Positions 34,152 through 42,238 of a DNA stretch of 64,000 nucleotides are shown in pieces. The stretch covers positions 213,618 through 277,617 of the forward strand of contig NZ_FOHX01000012.1 in the NCBI RefSeq assembly GCF_900111685.1, read 5' to 3'. The translations under genes and the position numbers were made by a program. The stretch's first letter is position 1; each line of letters starts with the position of its first letter. The notes under the pieces were generated by a model. The model was not told the origin of the DNA. It made no database searches and was given only the letters and a program-made list of their open reading frames with translations. This stretch comes from Nonomuraea wenchangensis (GTDB taxonomy: Bacteria > Actinomycetota > Actinomycetes > Streptosporangiales > Streptosporangiaceae).

Positions 34152-35258
34152 GTGACTCTGCACGCCCCTCTCGACGACGTCACCCCCAGCCCTCCTCAGC
34201 TCTCCAGGCCGATCGACATCGCCCGCTGGTGCGCCGCCCAGGGCTGGCCCGTCCACCCCCTCGCCGCCGGCCGGAAGACCCCGGCGCGCAACTGTCCCGC
34301 CTGCCAGGCCGCCGGGCACGACCCCGCCGGATGCGCCTGCCTGCGGCAGGGACGGTGGTGCCACGGCTTCCATGCCGCCACCGTCGATCCGGAGCTGATC
34401 GACAGCTGGTGGGGCGCCCACCCGGCGTTCGGCGTCGGTGTCGCCTGCGGTCCCGCCCGGCTCGTCGTCATCGATGTGGACGCCCACCCCACCCCGGTGC
34501 CCGACCGCAACCGCCTGCTGCCCGGCATCCCCATCGACCCCAGGGTGGACCTGGCGGGCCTAGCGACCGGCTTCGACACCCTGGCGCTGCTGGCGGCCCT
34601 GCGCCGCGCCGCCGACCCGGCGGCCGACGCCTCGACGCTGCGGGTCCGTACGCCCTCCGGAGGCCTGCACATCTGGTATCGCGCCGAGCCCGGTCAGACG
34701 TTCCTCTGCTCCACCGGCTCCAGCTCCTCCCGTGCCCTGGCCTGGCAGGTCGACGTACGCGCCCACGGCGGCTACATCATCGCGCCCGGGACGCGCACCC
34801 AGGACGGCGCCTACACGGTGGTGGGGGAGTGCCGCGTGCCCGCGCCCCTGCCGCGCTGGCTCGCCCAGGAGCTCTCGCGCACCGGGCACGTCCCCGTCCC
34901 CGCCGCCAGGCCCCCTCAGCAGACCCACCCGATCCCGCCCCGCGCCCGCCAGGCCGTCGTCGGCGCCGGCGGCCGGGACGGAAAAGCCGAACGCCTGCTG
35001 CACCGCCTGCTGGCCGACATCGAGGCGTGCGCGTCCGTCCCGCAGGGGGCGGGCTTCACCGCCAAGCTCAACCGGGCGGCGTACACCGCAGGCGGCCTCG
35101 TCGCGGGAGGATATCTGTCCGTGCACGACGCCGAGACGATGCTGACGGAGGCCGCCCATCACGCGCGTCCTGGACAGGAGGGCCGCTCCGACAAGATCAT
35201 CAGCAGCGGTTTGACCCGAGGCTCCACCCGGCCGCTCTACCTCCAGGAACGCTCATGA
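34152..35258 (+). CDS. bifunctional primase/polymerase (Prim-Pol) domain protein
   Basis: 368 aa. The N-terminal AEP/Prim-Pol domain has IARWCAAQGWPVHPLAAGRKTP, catalytic metal-binding Asp108 and Asp110 in VVIDVD, and GGLHIWYRA with the catalytic His. The C-terminal helical part (RAAYTAGGLVAGGYLS) resembles PriCT-type linkers. A Cys cluster (NCPACQAAGHDPAGCAC) could bind zinc. It makes primers for plasmid or element replication. The GTG start has GAAGGG 5 nt upstream; the nearby ATG 34147 stops at once. The stop overlaps the helicase ATG. Confidence 0.86.
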   Translation: MTLHAPLDDVTPSPPQLSRPIDIARWCAAQGWPVHPLAAGRKTPARNCPACQAAGHDPAGCACLRQGRWCHGFHAATVDPELIDSWWGAHPAFGVGVACGPARLVVIDVDAHPTPVPDRNRLLPGIPIDPRVDLAGLATGFDTLALLAALRRAADPAADASTLRVRTPSGGLHIWYRAEPGQTFLCSTGSSSSRALAWQVDVRAHGGYIIAPGTRTQDGAYTVVGECRVPAPLPRWLAQELSRTGHVPVPAARPPQQTHPIPPRARQAVVGAGGRDGKAERLLHRLLADIEACASVPQGAGFTAKLNRAAYTAGGLVAGGYLSVHDAETMLTEAAHHARPGQEGRSDKIISSGLTRGSTRPLYLQERS

Positions 35259-36775
35259 CGCCCGGCACCCCGTCCGGGGGCTTCAACGCGGAAGCCGCCG
35301 CCCAGCAGATGCTCGAACTGGCCGAGCTCCCGCCGGCCGCTGCTCCGCCGCCGGCCGCGCCGCCCGTCCAGGCCCCCGCGACCAGCGACGGGCTGCTGCC
35401 CGAGTCGCTGAGCGACCGGGGCAACGCCAAGCTGTTCGTGCACCTGTACGGGCGCGACTTCAAGCACGTGCCCGGCCTCGGCTGGTACCGATGGGCGGAG
35501 TACCGCTGGATCCCCGACGAGAGCGACGCCGTGCTCTGGGCGGCGGGGGAGATGGCCGACCAGCTCGCCGTCTTCGACCGCCACCACCGGCACACCGCCA
35601 GCGACCTGCGGCGGCACAAGAAGCGAGCCCTGTCGACCGCCGGCATCCACGCCATGCTCGTACAGGCCAAGGCGGCTCCCGGCATGGCGCTCAACGCGGC
35701 CCTGCTGGACGCCGACCCCTACGCCCTGTGCACCCCCGCCGGGGTGGTGGACCTGCGTACCGGCCTGATCACCGCTCCCGACCCCGAGCAGCACCTGCAC
35801 TCGCGCTCCACCACCCTGGCCCCCGAGCCGGGCCCCATCCCGCGCTGGGAGCGGTTCCTCGCCGACACCTTCGGCGACGACGCCGAAGGCAAGGAGACCG
35901 TCGACTTCCTGCACCTGCTGCTGGGCTACTCCATCTCCGGGGACGTCGGCGCCCAGGTCCTGCCGTTCCTGTTCGGCGCCGGCAAGAACGGCAAGTCCGT
36001 GCTGCTGGAGGTCATGCTGCAGCTGCTCGGCGACTACGCCGACGCGGCTCCGCCCGGCTTCCTCATGGCCAAGTCGTTCGACGGCCACCCCACCGACCTG
36101 GCCGAGCTGCACGGCCGCCGGGTCATCGTCTGCTCCGAGCTCAAGCCCGGCGATCGTTTCGACGAGGCGCGGGTGAAGCTGCTGACGGGCGGCGACAAGA
36201 TCAAGGCGCGGCGGATGCGTCAGGACTTCTTCAGCTTCGACCCGACTCACCACCTGTGGTTGCTGGGCAACCACCGCCCAGAGGTGAGCACGGGCGGGTT
36301 CGCCTTCTGGCGGCGGCTGCGCCTGATCCCCTTTGAGCGGGTGGTGTCCGAAGAACATAAGATTGACAACCTCGCACGCATCCTGGTGGATGAGGAGGGA
36401 CCGGGAATTTTGTCCTGGTTGGTCGATGGAGCCCGCCGCTACCTGGCGGGCGAGAAAGACTTGTCAGGGCCGCAACGGGTACGTCTAGCGACAGATGCCT
36501 ACGAAGCGACGGAGGATGTAGTGGGGCGGTTCATCGGAGACGCCTGCATACTCGAAGCGGGCCTGCGTGCCGAACAGACGAGTCTGTACGCGGCCTACAC
36601 CCGCTGGTGCAGCTCAGAGGGCGCCACCCCCGTCTCGGCCCGTAACTTCGCCGCACGCATTCGCGACACACTGAGAATGACGTCGCCAAAGGATATGATC
36701 CTGTCCAACTCGCGCAAGTTCTATCCGGGTATCGGCCTCAGCTCCGAGTTCCACGGTGAGGAGGCCCGGCGATGA
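35255..36775 (+). CDS. P4-type primase C-terminal domain / SF3 helicase
   Basis: 506 aa. After a Pro/Ala-rich start comes the D5-like N-terminal domain (LYGRDFKHVPGLGWYRW, CTPAGVVDLRTG), then an SF3 ATPase with Walker A FGAGKNGKS (Lys247), Walker B VIVCSELKPG, and a sensor region HLWLLGNHRPEV. It unwinds DNA at an origin, working with the Prim-Pol protein as two halves of a P4-alpha-like system. Stop-start ATGA overlaps on both sides show a tight operon. Codon GC drops slightly after about 36340, which may mark older recombination. Confidence 0.87.
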   Translation: MTPGTPSGGFNAEAAAQQMLELAELPPAAAPPPAAPPVQAPATSDGLLPESLSDRGNAKLFVHLYGRDFKHVPGLGWYRWAEYRWIPDESDAVLWAAGEMADQLAVFDRHHRHTASDLRRHKKRALSTAGIHAMLVQAKAAPGMALNAALLDADPYALCTPAGVVDLRTGLITAPDPEQHLHSRSTTLAPEPGPIPRWERFLADTFGDDAEGKETVDFLHLLLGYSISGDVGAQVLPFLFGAGKNGKSVLLEVMLQLLGDYADAAPPGFLMAKSFDGHPTDLAELHGRRVIVCSELKPGDRFDEARVKLLTGGDKIKARRMRQDFFSFDPTHHLWLLGNHRPEVSTGGFAFWRRLRLIPFERVVSEEHKIDNLARILVDEEGPGILSWLVDGARRYLAGEKDLSGPQRVRLATDAYEATEDVVGRFIGDACILEAGLRAEQTSLYAAYTRWCSSEGATPVSARNFAARIRDTLRMTSPKDMILSNSRKFYPGIGLSSEFHGEEARR

Positions 36776-37173
36776 GCCTGATCAACGAATCGAGTTTGTG
36801 CCACGAGGTCGAGCTGGTGTGGCTGGAGGACACCGAGGGGCTCGACTACGTTCGCCAGAGCCTGGACAGGCTGCCCACCCGTCGCGGCAAGCCCGCCTAC
36901 CACCGCGACGGTCGCATGGTGGGTTACGCCGTGCTCGGGCGGACGGCCAAGGCCGCCCCCGCGTCCGGCACCTTCCACCGCCGGGTCTTCTGGCTGGCCC
37001 CCCACGACCGCGACACCCTCCCGGACGGCGAATACAGCACCGGCGCCCCGCTGGAGTCGGTCGACCCGCGGACGCTGGCCCCCGGCAAGCCCGGCCACAA
37101 GACCGAGCGCTCCGAGGGCGGGCCTCCCTCGCCCGCCATGGTCGCCTTGGGGATCACCCTTCCGAAGGCCTGA
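36772..37173 (+). CDS. hypothetical protein, third gene of the primase-helicase operon
   Basis: 133 aa, not recognised. The ATG overlaps the helicase stop, so it is made together with the replication proteins. The N-terminal part (SSLCHEVELVWLEDTEGLDYVRQSLDRLP) looks globular; the C-terminal part is Pro/Gly-rich. It could be a replication accessory or copy-control factor, but nothing in the sequence proves this. Confidence 0.7.
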   Translation: MSLINESSLCHEVELVWLEDTEGLDYVRQSLDRLPTRRGKPAYHRDGRMVGYAVLGRTAKAAPASGTFHRRVFWLAPHDRDTLPDGEYSTGAPLESVDPRTLAPGKPGHKTERSEGGPPSPAMVALGITLPKA

Positions 37174-37180
37174 TCAGCCG

Positions 37181-37206
37181 CGAGCCGCCATCGAACGGGT
37201 GGCTCG
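37181..37206 (+). terminator. hairpin after primase-helicase operon
   Basis: CGAGCCGCC (37181-37189) pairs with GGTGGCTCG (37198-37206), nine pairs including one G-U, loop 8 nt, 8 nt after the operon's last stop. No T-tract follows. Confidence 0.5.
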
Positions 37207-37345
37207 GGCAACTGTCGTGCTCACCCGCCCCGCGTGCCCGAGATGCTGATCGGCGGATGCGTGGTGTCGGGAACGCGACCATGTGATCCCCGCCGCCCGC
37301 CGCCTGGTGACACCAGCGACGGACGGAGCCGACGCCCAGGCACCC

Positions 37346-37657
37346 CGAGTCGCTGGCGTTTGCCCTGCTCAGGAGGGCTGGTCGAGTCGGCGAGCGACTG
37401 AAGCGACCGGCGGGAGGGGCTTGATGACCTGTCCCTGCTCCCCGCGTGGATGTGCGTCACAGAGCGCAGCCCTCGGTCGCTTCGGTCGCTCGCGTGCTCT
37501 GAAGAAGGCCCCTGACCAGCAGCAGCGTGCAGCGACCGACGAGAGCGACTCAAGCGAGCGGGCTCCTGCCTCACTGACGGCAGCGACCGAGGGCAAGGGG
37601 CGGGGTGGTCCGCTAGTTCTCACGGTCCATCGGCGACGGCCAGTCGCTCGAGTCGCT
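37346..37657. repeat. right cluster of AGCGACTNA 9-mer repeats (candidate iterons)
   Basis: Units lie at 37346-37354, 37393-37410 (two), 37473-37490 (two, minus), 37531-37539, 37544-37561 (two), 37582-37590 and 37640-37657 (two, minus). Same unit as upstream of the primase gene, so the replication operon is bracketed by both clusters. The stretch 37174-37749 has no recognisable gene. Confidence 0.65.
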
Positions 37658-37749
37658 CTCAGGACAAGAGAACCGGGCTGACCGGTTCATCCCCTCGCGA
37701 CCCGCTCCGCCTTCCAGCCGCCCGACTGGTGAGACGACCTTCCGGGACG

Positions 37750-38163
37750 TCATTCGGTGATCTCGACCACGTCGAGTGTCCAGGGCAGCAGATCCTGAAT
37801 CGGCTCCCACCGTTTGAGGTTCACGGTGAGGATCGGCTCGTCGAGATGACGGGCGGTGGCCACGGTGTGCGCTGCCGCCAGGTCGAGCCGCTCCGTCAGG
37901 TAGGCGGAGACGGCTGACAGGCGGAGCACGTCCTCGGTGGTGGTCAGGGGCTCAAGCCGGACCTGGCGCAGCCGGTGGATCATGCCGTGGATCGCGTCGA
38001 TCTGGTCGGCGTGCAATCCACGGTGGGCGTCGGCCAGGGCCAGGGCCGGGACGCTGATGCGGACGGCGTGGCTGTCCAGGGCCGCCACGACGTTGACGAC
38101 GGTGAAGTCGCCTCGGCCGAGTTCGTGCAGGGTGAGGTCGTCGAGGACGTAGCCGGTGCTCAC
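37750..38163 (-). CDS. PIN-domain toxin
   Basis: 137 aa. The N-terminal Asp pair in YVLDDLTLHEL and the C-terminal DLAAAHTVATARHLDEPILTVN fit the PIN ribonuclease fold, with acidic residues for metal-dependent RNA cleavage; the last usual Asp after ILT is Asn here. The GTG start overlaps the upstream antitoxin stop (GTGA), so the pair is translationally coupled. VapC-like toxins act on tRNA, rRNA or mRNA. Confidence 0.72.
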   Translation of the reverse strand: MSTGYVLDDLTLHELGRGDFTVVNVVAALDSHAVRISVPALALADAHRGLHADQIDAIHGMIHRLRQVRLEPLTTTEDVLRLSAVSAYLTERLDLAAAHTVATARHLDEPILTVNLKRWEPIQDLLPWTLDVVEITE

Positions 38164-38432
38164 GTGGCGCTGCCGCCGCTGCGACGCTGCAGGAACGTCA
38201 GGGCGCGTTGTACGGCCCGCTCGGCCTTGGCCGTGGCCTCCTGATCGGCCTGGGCGCGCTGCAGCAGGGTGTCGAAGGCGATCAGCTGACGGGTGCGGAT
38301 GCTGTGGTGTTCCTCCAGCAGTTGCTGCAGGACGTCGGCCAACGTGGTCCCCCGGCCGCCTTCGTCCGCCAAGACGTTGAGCTTGTCCCGGAGCGCCTTG
38401 GGAACTTTGATGGTCGTCATATTCGAGGTCAT
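38160..38432 (-). CDS. ribbon-helix-helix antitoxin
   Basis: 90 aa. The start region TTIKVPKALRDKLNVLADE with TTLADVLQQLLEE is a typical RHH DNA-binding domain; the C-terminal helix rich in Ala/Gln/Arg would wrap the toxin. ATG 38432 follows TATACT by 6 nt (leaderless), with a second ATG four codons later. An ATACT-GGG-AGTAT inverted repeat overlaps the promoter and probably gives autoregulation. Confidence 0.8.
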   Translation of the reverse strand: MTSNMTTIKVPKALRDKLNVLADEGGRGTTLADVLQQLLEEHHSIRTRQLIAFDTLLQRAQADQEATAKAERAVQRALTFLQRRSGGSAT

Positions 38433-38443
38433 ACTGGGAGTAT
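38431..38443. promoter_or_regulatory. toxin-antitoxin promoter with ATACT-GGG-AGTAT operator
   Basis: The -10 box TATACT (minus strand, 38444-38439) lies 6 nt before the antitoxin ATG. The 13-bp inverted repeat covers the -10 box and the transcription start, where an RHH protein could bind. Confidence 0.6.
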
Positions 38444-38511
38444 ACCGAGTAGGCTCAGAATATCCGCGCACTTGTCCATCAGCCGACCCCGCATCTTCCA
38501 GAACTCCTGCT

Positions 38512-39447
38512 TCAAGGAGTGAGGACGAGGCGGCCACGGAGACCGCCTTCGGCAAGACGCCGGTGGGCGGCGGCGACCTGGTCGAGCGGTCTGCTCTCGG
38601 CCACGCGCAGGGCGAGGGAACCCGCTTCGACCAGGGCGGCGAGCTCTGAGAGGAGGGCGCCGTCAGCGCGGATCCAGTGGTTGAAGACCCGGATGCCACG
38701 CAGCGGAGGCGGCGCCCCTCCCGCCACCAGCGCGGCGAATGCTCCCCCCGACCGGACCGCGTCGAGGGCGGCCACTCCGACCACGGCGGCGTCCAGCGCC
38801 GCGTGCGCACCGCCCGGGACAAGGCGACGGACGGCCTCGCCCAGCCGGGCCGTGCGCGGCACGAACAGGTCGGCCCCCAGCCCGCGGACGAGCGGTTCGT
38901 CGTCGGCCCCGGCGACCGCGATCACCTGGAGCCCGCGCGCGACAGCCAGCTGGACCGCGAAGCCGCCGACGGCGCCGGCCGCCCCGGTCACCAGCAGCGT
39001 CTGCCCGTGATCCAGGTCGAGCCCGTCGAGCGCCTGTGCGGCGGTGAGGCCGTTCAGAGGCAGTGTGGCGGCCTGTACGGGAGAGACGCCCGCCGGCGCG
39101 GCGGCGACCGCGTCCGCGTCGAGGACGACGTATTCGGCCTGAGCCCCGAGCGGCACGTCCAGCCGGTCGGACAGGCCGATCACCCGGTCCCCGCGCCGGA
39201 AGCCGGTCACCCCTGGGCCGGTCTGTTCGACGGTTCCGGCGACGTCCCATCCGATGCCGATCACGTCCCGCGTCGGCAGCAGGCCCGCCTCGGTGAGCGC
39301 ACCGGTCCGAGTCGCCAGGTCGACCGGGTTGACCGTCGCGGCCTCGACCCGGATCAGGACCTGTCCCTCTCCCGCGAGCGGCATCGGTACGTCGGCGAGC
39401 TCGAGAACCTCCGGTCCGCCGAACGTACGGATGACAACTGCACGCAT
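38512..39447 (-). CDS. NADP-dependent quinone-oxidoreductase-like protein (MDR family)
   Basis: 311 aa medium-chain reductase without zinc ligands. GroES-like N-terminus is VVIRTFGGPEVLELADVPMP; the nucleotide-binding motif is LLVTGAAGAVGGFAVQLA; the C-terminus GGLRGRLVLTP is typical. It reduces quinones or other enones with NADPH. Ribosome site GAGGAGG before ATG 39447. A GCAC-N6-GTGC palindrome lies upstream and a MarR gene follows upstream on the same strand, so MarR may regulate it. Confidence 0.88.
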   Translation of the reverse strand: MRAVVIRTFGGPEVLELADVPMPLAGEGQVLIRVEAATVNPVDLATRTGALTEAGLLPTRDVIGIGWDVAGTVEQTGPGVTGFRRGDRVIGLSDRLDVPLGAQAEYVVLDADAVAAAPAGVSPVQAATLPLNGLTAAQALDGLDLDHGQTLLVTGAAGAVGGFAVQLAVARGLQVIAVAGADDEPLVRGLGADLFVPRTARLGEAVRRLVPGGAHAALDAAVVGVAALDAVRSGGAFAALVAGGAPPPLRGIRVFNHWIRADGALLSELAALVEAGSLALRVAESRPLDQVAAAHRRLAEGGLRGRLVLTP

Positions 39448-39519
39448 GAAGCCTCCTCGTCGTCCACCTTCAGGATTCGAGGACGACCGTAGGGAAACCC
39501 GCTCTCTCTGAGGAAGTAA

Positions 39520-39533
39520 GCACCTCGAAGTGC
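39520..39533. promoter_or_regulatory. near-palindrome GCACCTCGAAGTGC upstream of MDR gene
   Basis: A 14-bp sequence that is palindromic except for one base pair, in the 126-bp gap between the reductase start and the MarR stop. Candidate operator for a MarR or HxlR protein. Confidence 0.4.
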
Positions 39534-39573
39534 GTATCGCACCTGCAGGAGCGTGAGGGCCACCCATCGCCAT

Positions 39574-40029
39574 CTAGGGCGAGTCCACCCCGGGTTCGCC
39601 GATGATCTGGGCGCGGGGCAGGAGGGAGAGCGTCTGCAGCGCGCGCAGGAAGCCCTGCCGGTCGGCCTCGGGCAGCCGGGCGAGCAGGCGCTCCTCGTTG
39701 GCCTGGATCTCGGCGCCTACCACTCGGCGTGTCGCACGGCCCTCGTCGGTGATCGCGAGGATGCGGGCGCGGCGGTCGCGCGGGTCCGGTTCGCGGGTGA
39801 TGAGCCCGTCCGCCTGCAGTTTGTCGAGGGTGGTGATGATGCGGGTCTTGTCGGCGCCGATCGTCTCGGCCAGGGCGGCCTGGGTGCGAACGGCGCCATC
39901 GTCCAGGGCGCCGAGCACGATGTAGCCCCACATGGAGAGGCCGTGCTTCGCCAGCACCGGGAGTTCGGCTGCGATGAGCGACTGCAGGAGGGGCTGCAGC
40001 ATCGCGGCCAGGTCGCGGCGACTCGTCAC
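39574..40029 (-). CDS. MarR family transcriptional regulator
   Basis: 151 aa winged helix. LSMWGYIVLGALDDGAVRTQAALAETIGADKTRIITTLDKLQADGLITREPDPRDRRARILAITDEG is the complete wHTH with the DxRxxR wing. GTG 40029 follows TAGTAT by 6 nt, a leaderless start; the nearby ATG reads directly into a stop. It is divergent from the DinB-like gene with an unusually AT-rich 45-bp spacer, which probably contains its operator. Confidence 0.88.
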   Translation of the reverse strand: MTSRRDLAAMLQPLLQSLIAAELPVLAKHGLSMWGYIVLGALDDGAVRTQAALAETIGADKTRIITTLDKLQADGLITREPDPRDRRARILAITDEGRATRRVVGAEIQANEERLLARLPEADRQGFLRALQTLSLLPRAQIIGEPGVDSP

Positions 40030-40055
40030 GGGTTCATACTAGCCATTGACAGATA

Positions 40056-40088
40056 ATAAGCAGATATAGATTATATGCAAATGCTTAT
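40056..40088. promoter_or_regulatory. AT-rich divergent promoter with ATAAGCA/TGCTTAT inverted repeat
   Basis: Arms at 40056-40062 and 40082-40088. The spacer between MarR and the DinB-like gene is strongly AT-rich against the surrounding GC-rich DNA and holds -10-like TATAGA/TAGATT for the plus strand. Likely the MarR binding site. Confidence 0.5.
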
Positions 40089-40707
40089 GAATGATGAGAA
40101 GATCGACCTTGTCGCCCTTGACGCGCAGGCCGTGCGGGCCAGCGTCGAGCTGACCTCCCGCGTGCGGCCCGCGGACCTGTCCCGTCCGACGCCCTGTCTC
40201 GGCTGGACCGTGTACGGCCTGCTCGCGCACATGGCCACCCAGCATTACGGTTTCGCCGCGGCGGCCAGGGGCGACGGGGGCCTCGCCCAGTGGCGGTTGC
40301 GCTCTCTGGGCGACGACGTCGTGGCGAGCTACCGGGACGCGGCCGAGCATGTCCTGGAGGCATTCGCCGCCGACGGCGTGCTGGAGCGGAGCTTCCCCCT
40401 GCCCGAGATCGCCAGCGGGATCGCCTTTCCCGGCAGGCAGGCCCTCAGCTTTCACTTCATCGACTACGTCGTCCACTCGTGGGACCTCGCCAAAGCGCTG
40501 GGCGTTGACGTCGAGTTCCCGCCGGACCTGCTGGAGGTCGCCCTGGACGTGGCCCGGGCCGTTCCTGACGGCGAGACCCGCCGCGCTCCCGGAACGGCCT
40601 TCGCGCCGGCGCTCGCCTGGACGGGGGAGTCCCGCCTGGACCAGATCGTCGCCATCCTGGGCCGATCGCCGCGCTGGCCCGGCTCGACGGCCTCCAGCCG
40701 ACGCTGA
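40075..40707 (+). CDS. TIGR03086/maleylpyruvate isomerase-N (DinB-fold) family protein
   Basis: 210 aa. DLSRPTPCLGWTVYGLLAHMATQHYGFAAA is the mycothiol-dependent maleylpyruvate isomerase N-terminal signature with the metal-binding His; DYVVHSWDLAKALG supplies the second His region. Members use or bind mycothiol for detoxification or isomerisation; the substrate is unknown. Three in-frame ATGs (40075, 40081, 40087) compete; TAGATT 8 nt before 40081 would favour that one. MarR regulation is likely. Confidence 0.83.
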   Translation: MQMLMNDEKIDLVALDAQAVRASVELTSRVRPADLSRPTPCLGWTVYGLLAHMATQHYGFAAAARGDGGLAQWRLRSLGDDVVASYRDAAEHVLEAFAADGVLERSFPLPEIASGIAFPGRQALSFHFIDYVVHSWDLAKALGVDVEFPPDLLEVALDVARAVPDGETRRAPGTAFAPALAWTGESRLDQIVAILGRSPRWPGSTASSRR

Positions 40708-40784
40708 CACCGCATCTCGCGCACGACCGCGGCCACGTTCTTCCAGGGGTAGACCAGTCTCAGCAGGTCAACGGCACGATCGTG

Positions 40785-41705
40785 TCATGAGAACGTCGAC
40801 TCCTTCGGCGCCGGGTCGTGGGTCCAGCCCATTCGCCCGATCACGTACGCCGAGGACCCGTCACCCTCCTGTATGGCGAGCAGGTTCCCGCTGTCCCGAT
40901 CGATGATGATCTGCTGACGGCCGTAGGTCAGCGCGACCCCGGTCCGGCCCTCGATGTCGGTCACGTCGTTCTCGACCCGCACACCGGGCAGACCGGCGAG
41001 CACCCGGTAGAGCGCGGCCCTGGTGGCAGGGGTGCTCTCGGCGTCGAGAAGGAGCCACTTGCTCACCCCCCACAACCACGCCTCAGGGGCCTCCCGGTCG
41101 TTGGCCCGCAGCAGTTCGGCCCTGAGCGCGCCAGGTTCGGTCGGCAGCTCCGTCACGGGCTTGGTCGTCAGCTTCAGCGGCGTGAAGTACGTCTTCCCCG
41201 ACTGGCAGCCGGTGCACAGGTCGGGCGAGCCTGCGGCCTTCCACGCCTGTTCGTCGGCGGGCGTGAGCGGCTTGGCGGAGACGGGCCCGCGCTGGGTGCG
41301 ATACCCGACCGCGCGATCCCTGCTCGCCCACAGCACGTCGCTGACCCGCTGCTCGACGGTGTAGGTCGCGGTCTTCATTCGCGCCACCTGCACCATCTCC
41401 CGCCGCCACCACGCCCCGGTCCCCGGAGGCCGGGCGGCCAGCCGGTCGGCCGCCGCGGCGAGCACCGCGCCCGCGTCCGGCATCGCGGCCGTCTGGACGC
41501 TCGTCCGGTCCAGGAGGGGAACCGCCACGAAGCCCCCGGCCATCACCGCGCTGGCCGCCACGGCCGCGAGCGCCACCCTGGGCCAGACCGGCCGGTGCCG
41601 CCGCCGGGCGGCGCCGAGCATCCGGGCGCGGGCGGCCGTCAGCGTGGCGTGGTCGGCGGGCGGCGCCTGCGGCATCACCTCGTCGATGAGCTGGAATTCC
41701 TTCAT
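40785..41705 (-). CDS. CU044_5270 family membrane protein (second copy)
   Basis: 306 aa. The N-terminus KEFQLIDEVMPQAPPADHATL is like the copy at 31742, followed by a membrane helix at about 45-65 and an extracytoplasmic domain with VSKWLLLDAESTPATRAALYRVLAGLPG. The ATG 41705 overlaps the stop of the sigma gene (TGATG); a GTG one codon earlier is possible. Same gene order as the first sigma/CU044_5270 pair, but sequence similarity is moderate, so an old duplication or separate acquisition. Confidence 0.82.
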   Translation of the reverse strand: MKEFQLIDEVMPQAPPADHATLTAARARMLGAARRRHRPVWPRVALAAVAASAVMAGGFVAVPLLDRTSVQTAAMPDAGAVLAAAADRLAARPPGTGAWWRREMVQVARMKTATYTVEQRVSDVLWASRDRAVGYRTQRGPVSAKPLTPADEQAWKAAGSPDLCTGCQSGKTYFTPLKLTTKPVTELPTEPGALRAELLRANDREAPEAWLWGVSKWLLLDAESTPATRAALYRVLAGLPGVRVENDVTDIEGRTGVALTYGRQQIIIDRDSGNLLAIQEGDGSSAYVIGRMGWTHDPAPKESTFS

Positions 41706-42238
41706 CACACCTCAACTCCCAACGTGTCACGAAGCTTGGTTCTGGCCCGGCTGAGCCGGGAGGCGACGGTGCCGTAGGCGATGCCGAGCGCCGCCGCGAC
41801 CTCGTCGTAGGTCAGCTCGCCGTAGGCGACGAGCAGCACCACGTCGCGCTCACCGCGCGACAGCCCGGCCAGCGCGGCCGCGAGTCGCTGGACGGTCACC
41901 CGCGCCGCGACCCGATCCACCACCCGCTGGTCATGGCCGTCCTCGTCGGGAGGCGGTCCCGACCTGGCCAGTGCCCGGTATCGCCGCAGCTCGGCTCGCC
42001 GGTGCCGGCCGATGAGCTTGGTGGCGATGCCGTACAACCAGGGCTTGACGCCGCCTTTGGTGGCGTCGAAGCCGTCACGTCGGCGGAAGGCGATCAGGAA
42101 GGTCTCGGCGGCGAGGTCCTCGGCGATGTCGAGGTCGAGGCGGCGGCTGATGTAGCCGCGTATCTCCTCGTAGTGGGCATCGAAGAGGGCGGAGAATCGC
42201 TCGGGATCGGCGACCGCTCCGTCGAGGAACGTTGTCAT
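41705..42238 (-). CDS. ECF-type RNA polymerase sigma factor (second copy)
   Basis: 177 aa. Region 2 is FSALFDAHYEEIRGYISRRLDLDIAEDLAAETFLIAFRRR with VKPWLYGIATKLIGRHRR; region 4 is RDVVLLVAYGELTYDEVAAALG then YGTVASRLSRARTKLRD. ATG 42238 with a GAGAGAG-type site is preferred to the longer frame from 42355, whose first 39 residues have no family match. Cotranscribed with the CU044_5270 protein. Confidence 0.88.
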   Translation of the reverse strand: MTTFLDGAVADPERFSALFDAHYEEIRGYISRRLDLDIAEDLAAETFLIAFRRRDGFDATKGGVKPWLYGIATKLIGRHRRAELRRYRALARSGPPPDEDGHDQRVVDRVAARVTVQRLAAALAGLSRGERDVVLLVAYGELTYDEVAAALGIAYGTVASRLSRARTKLRDTLGVEV

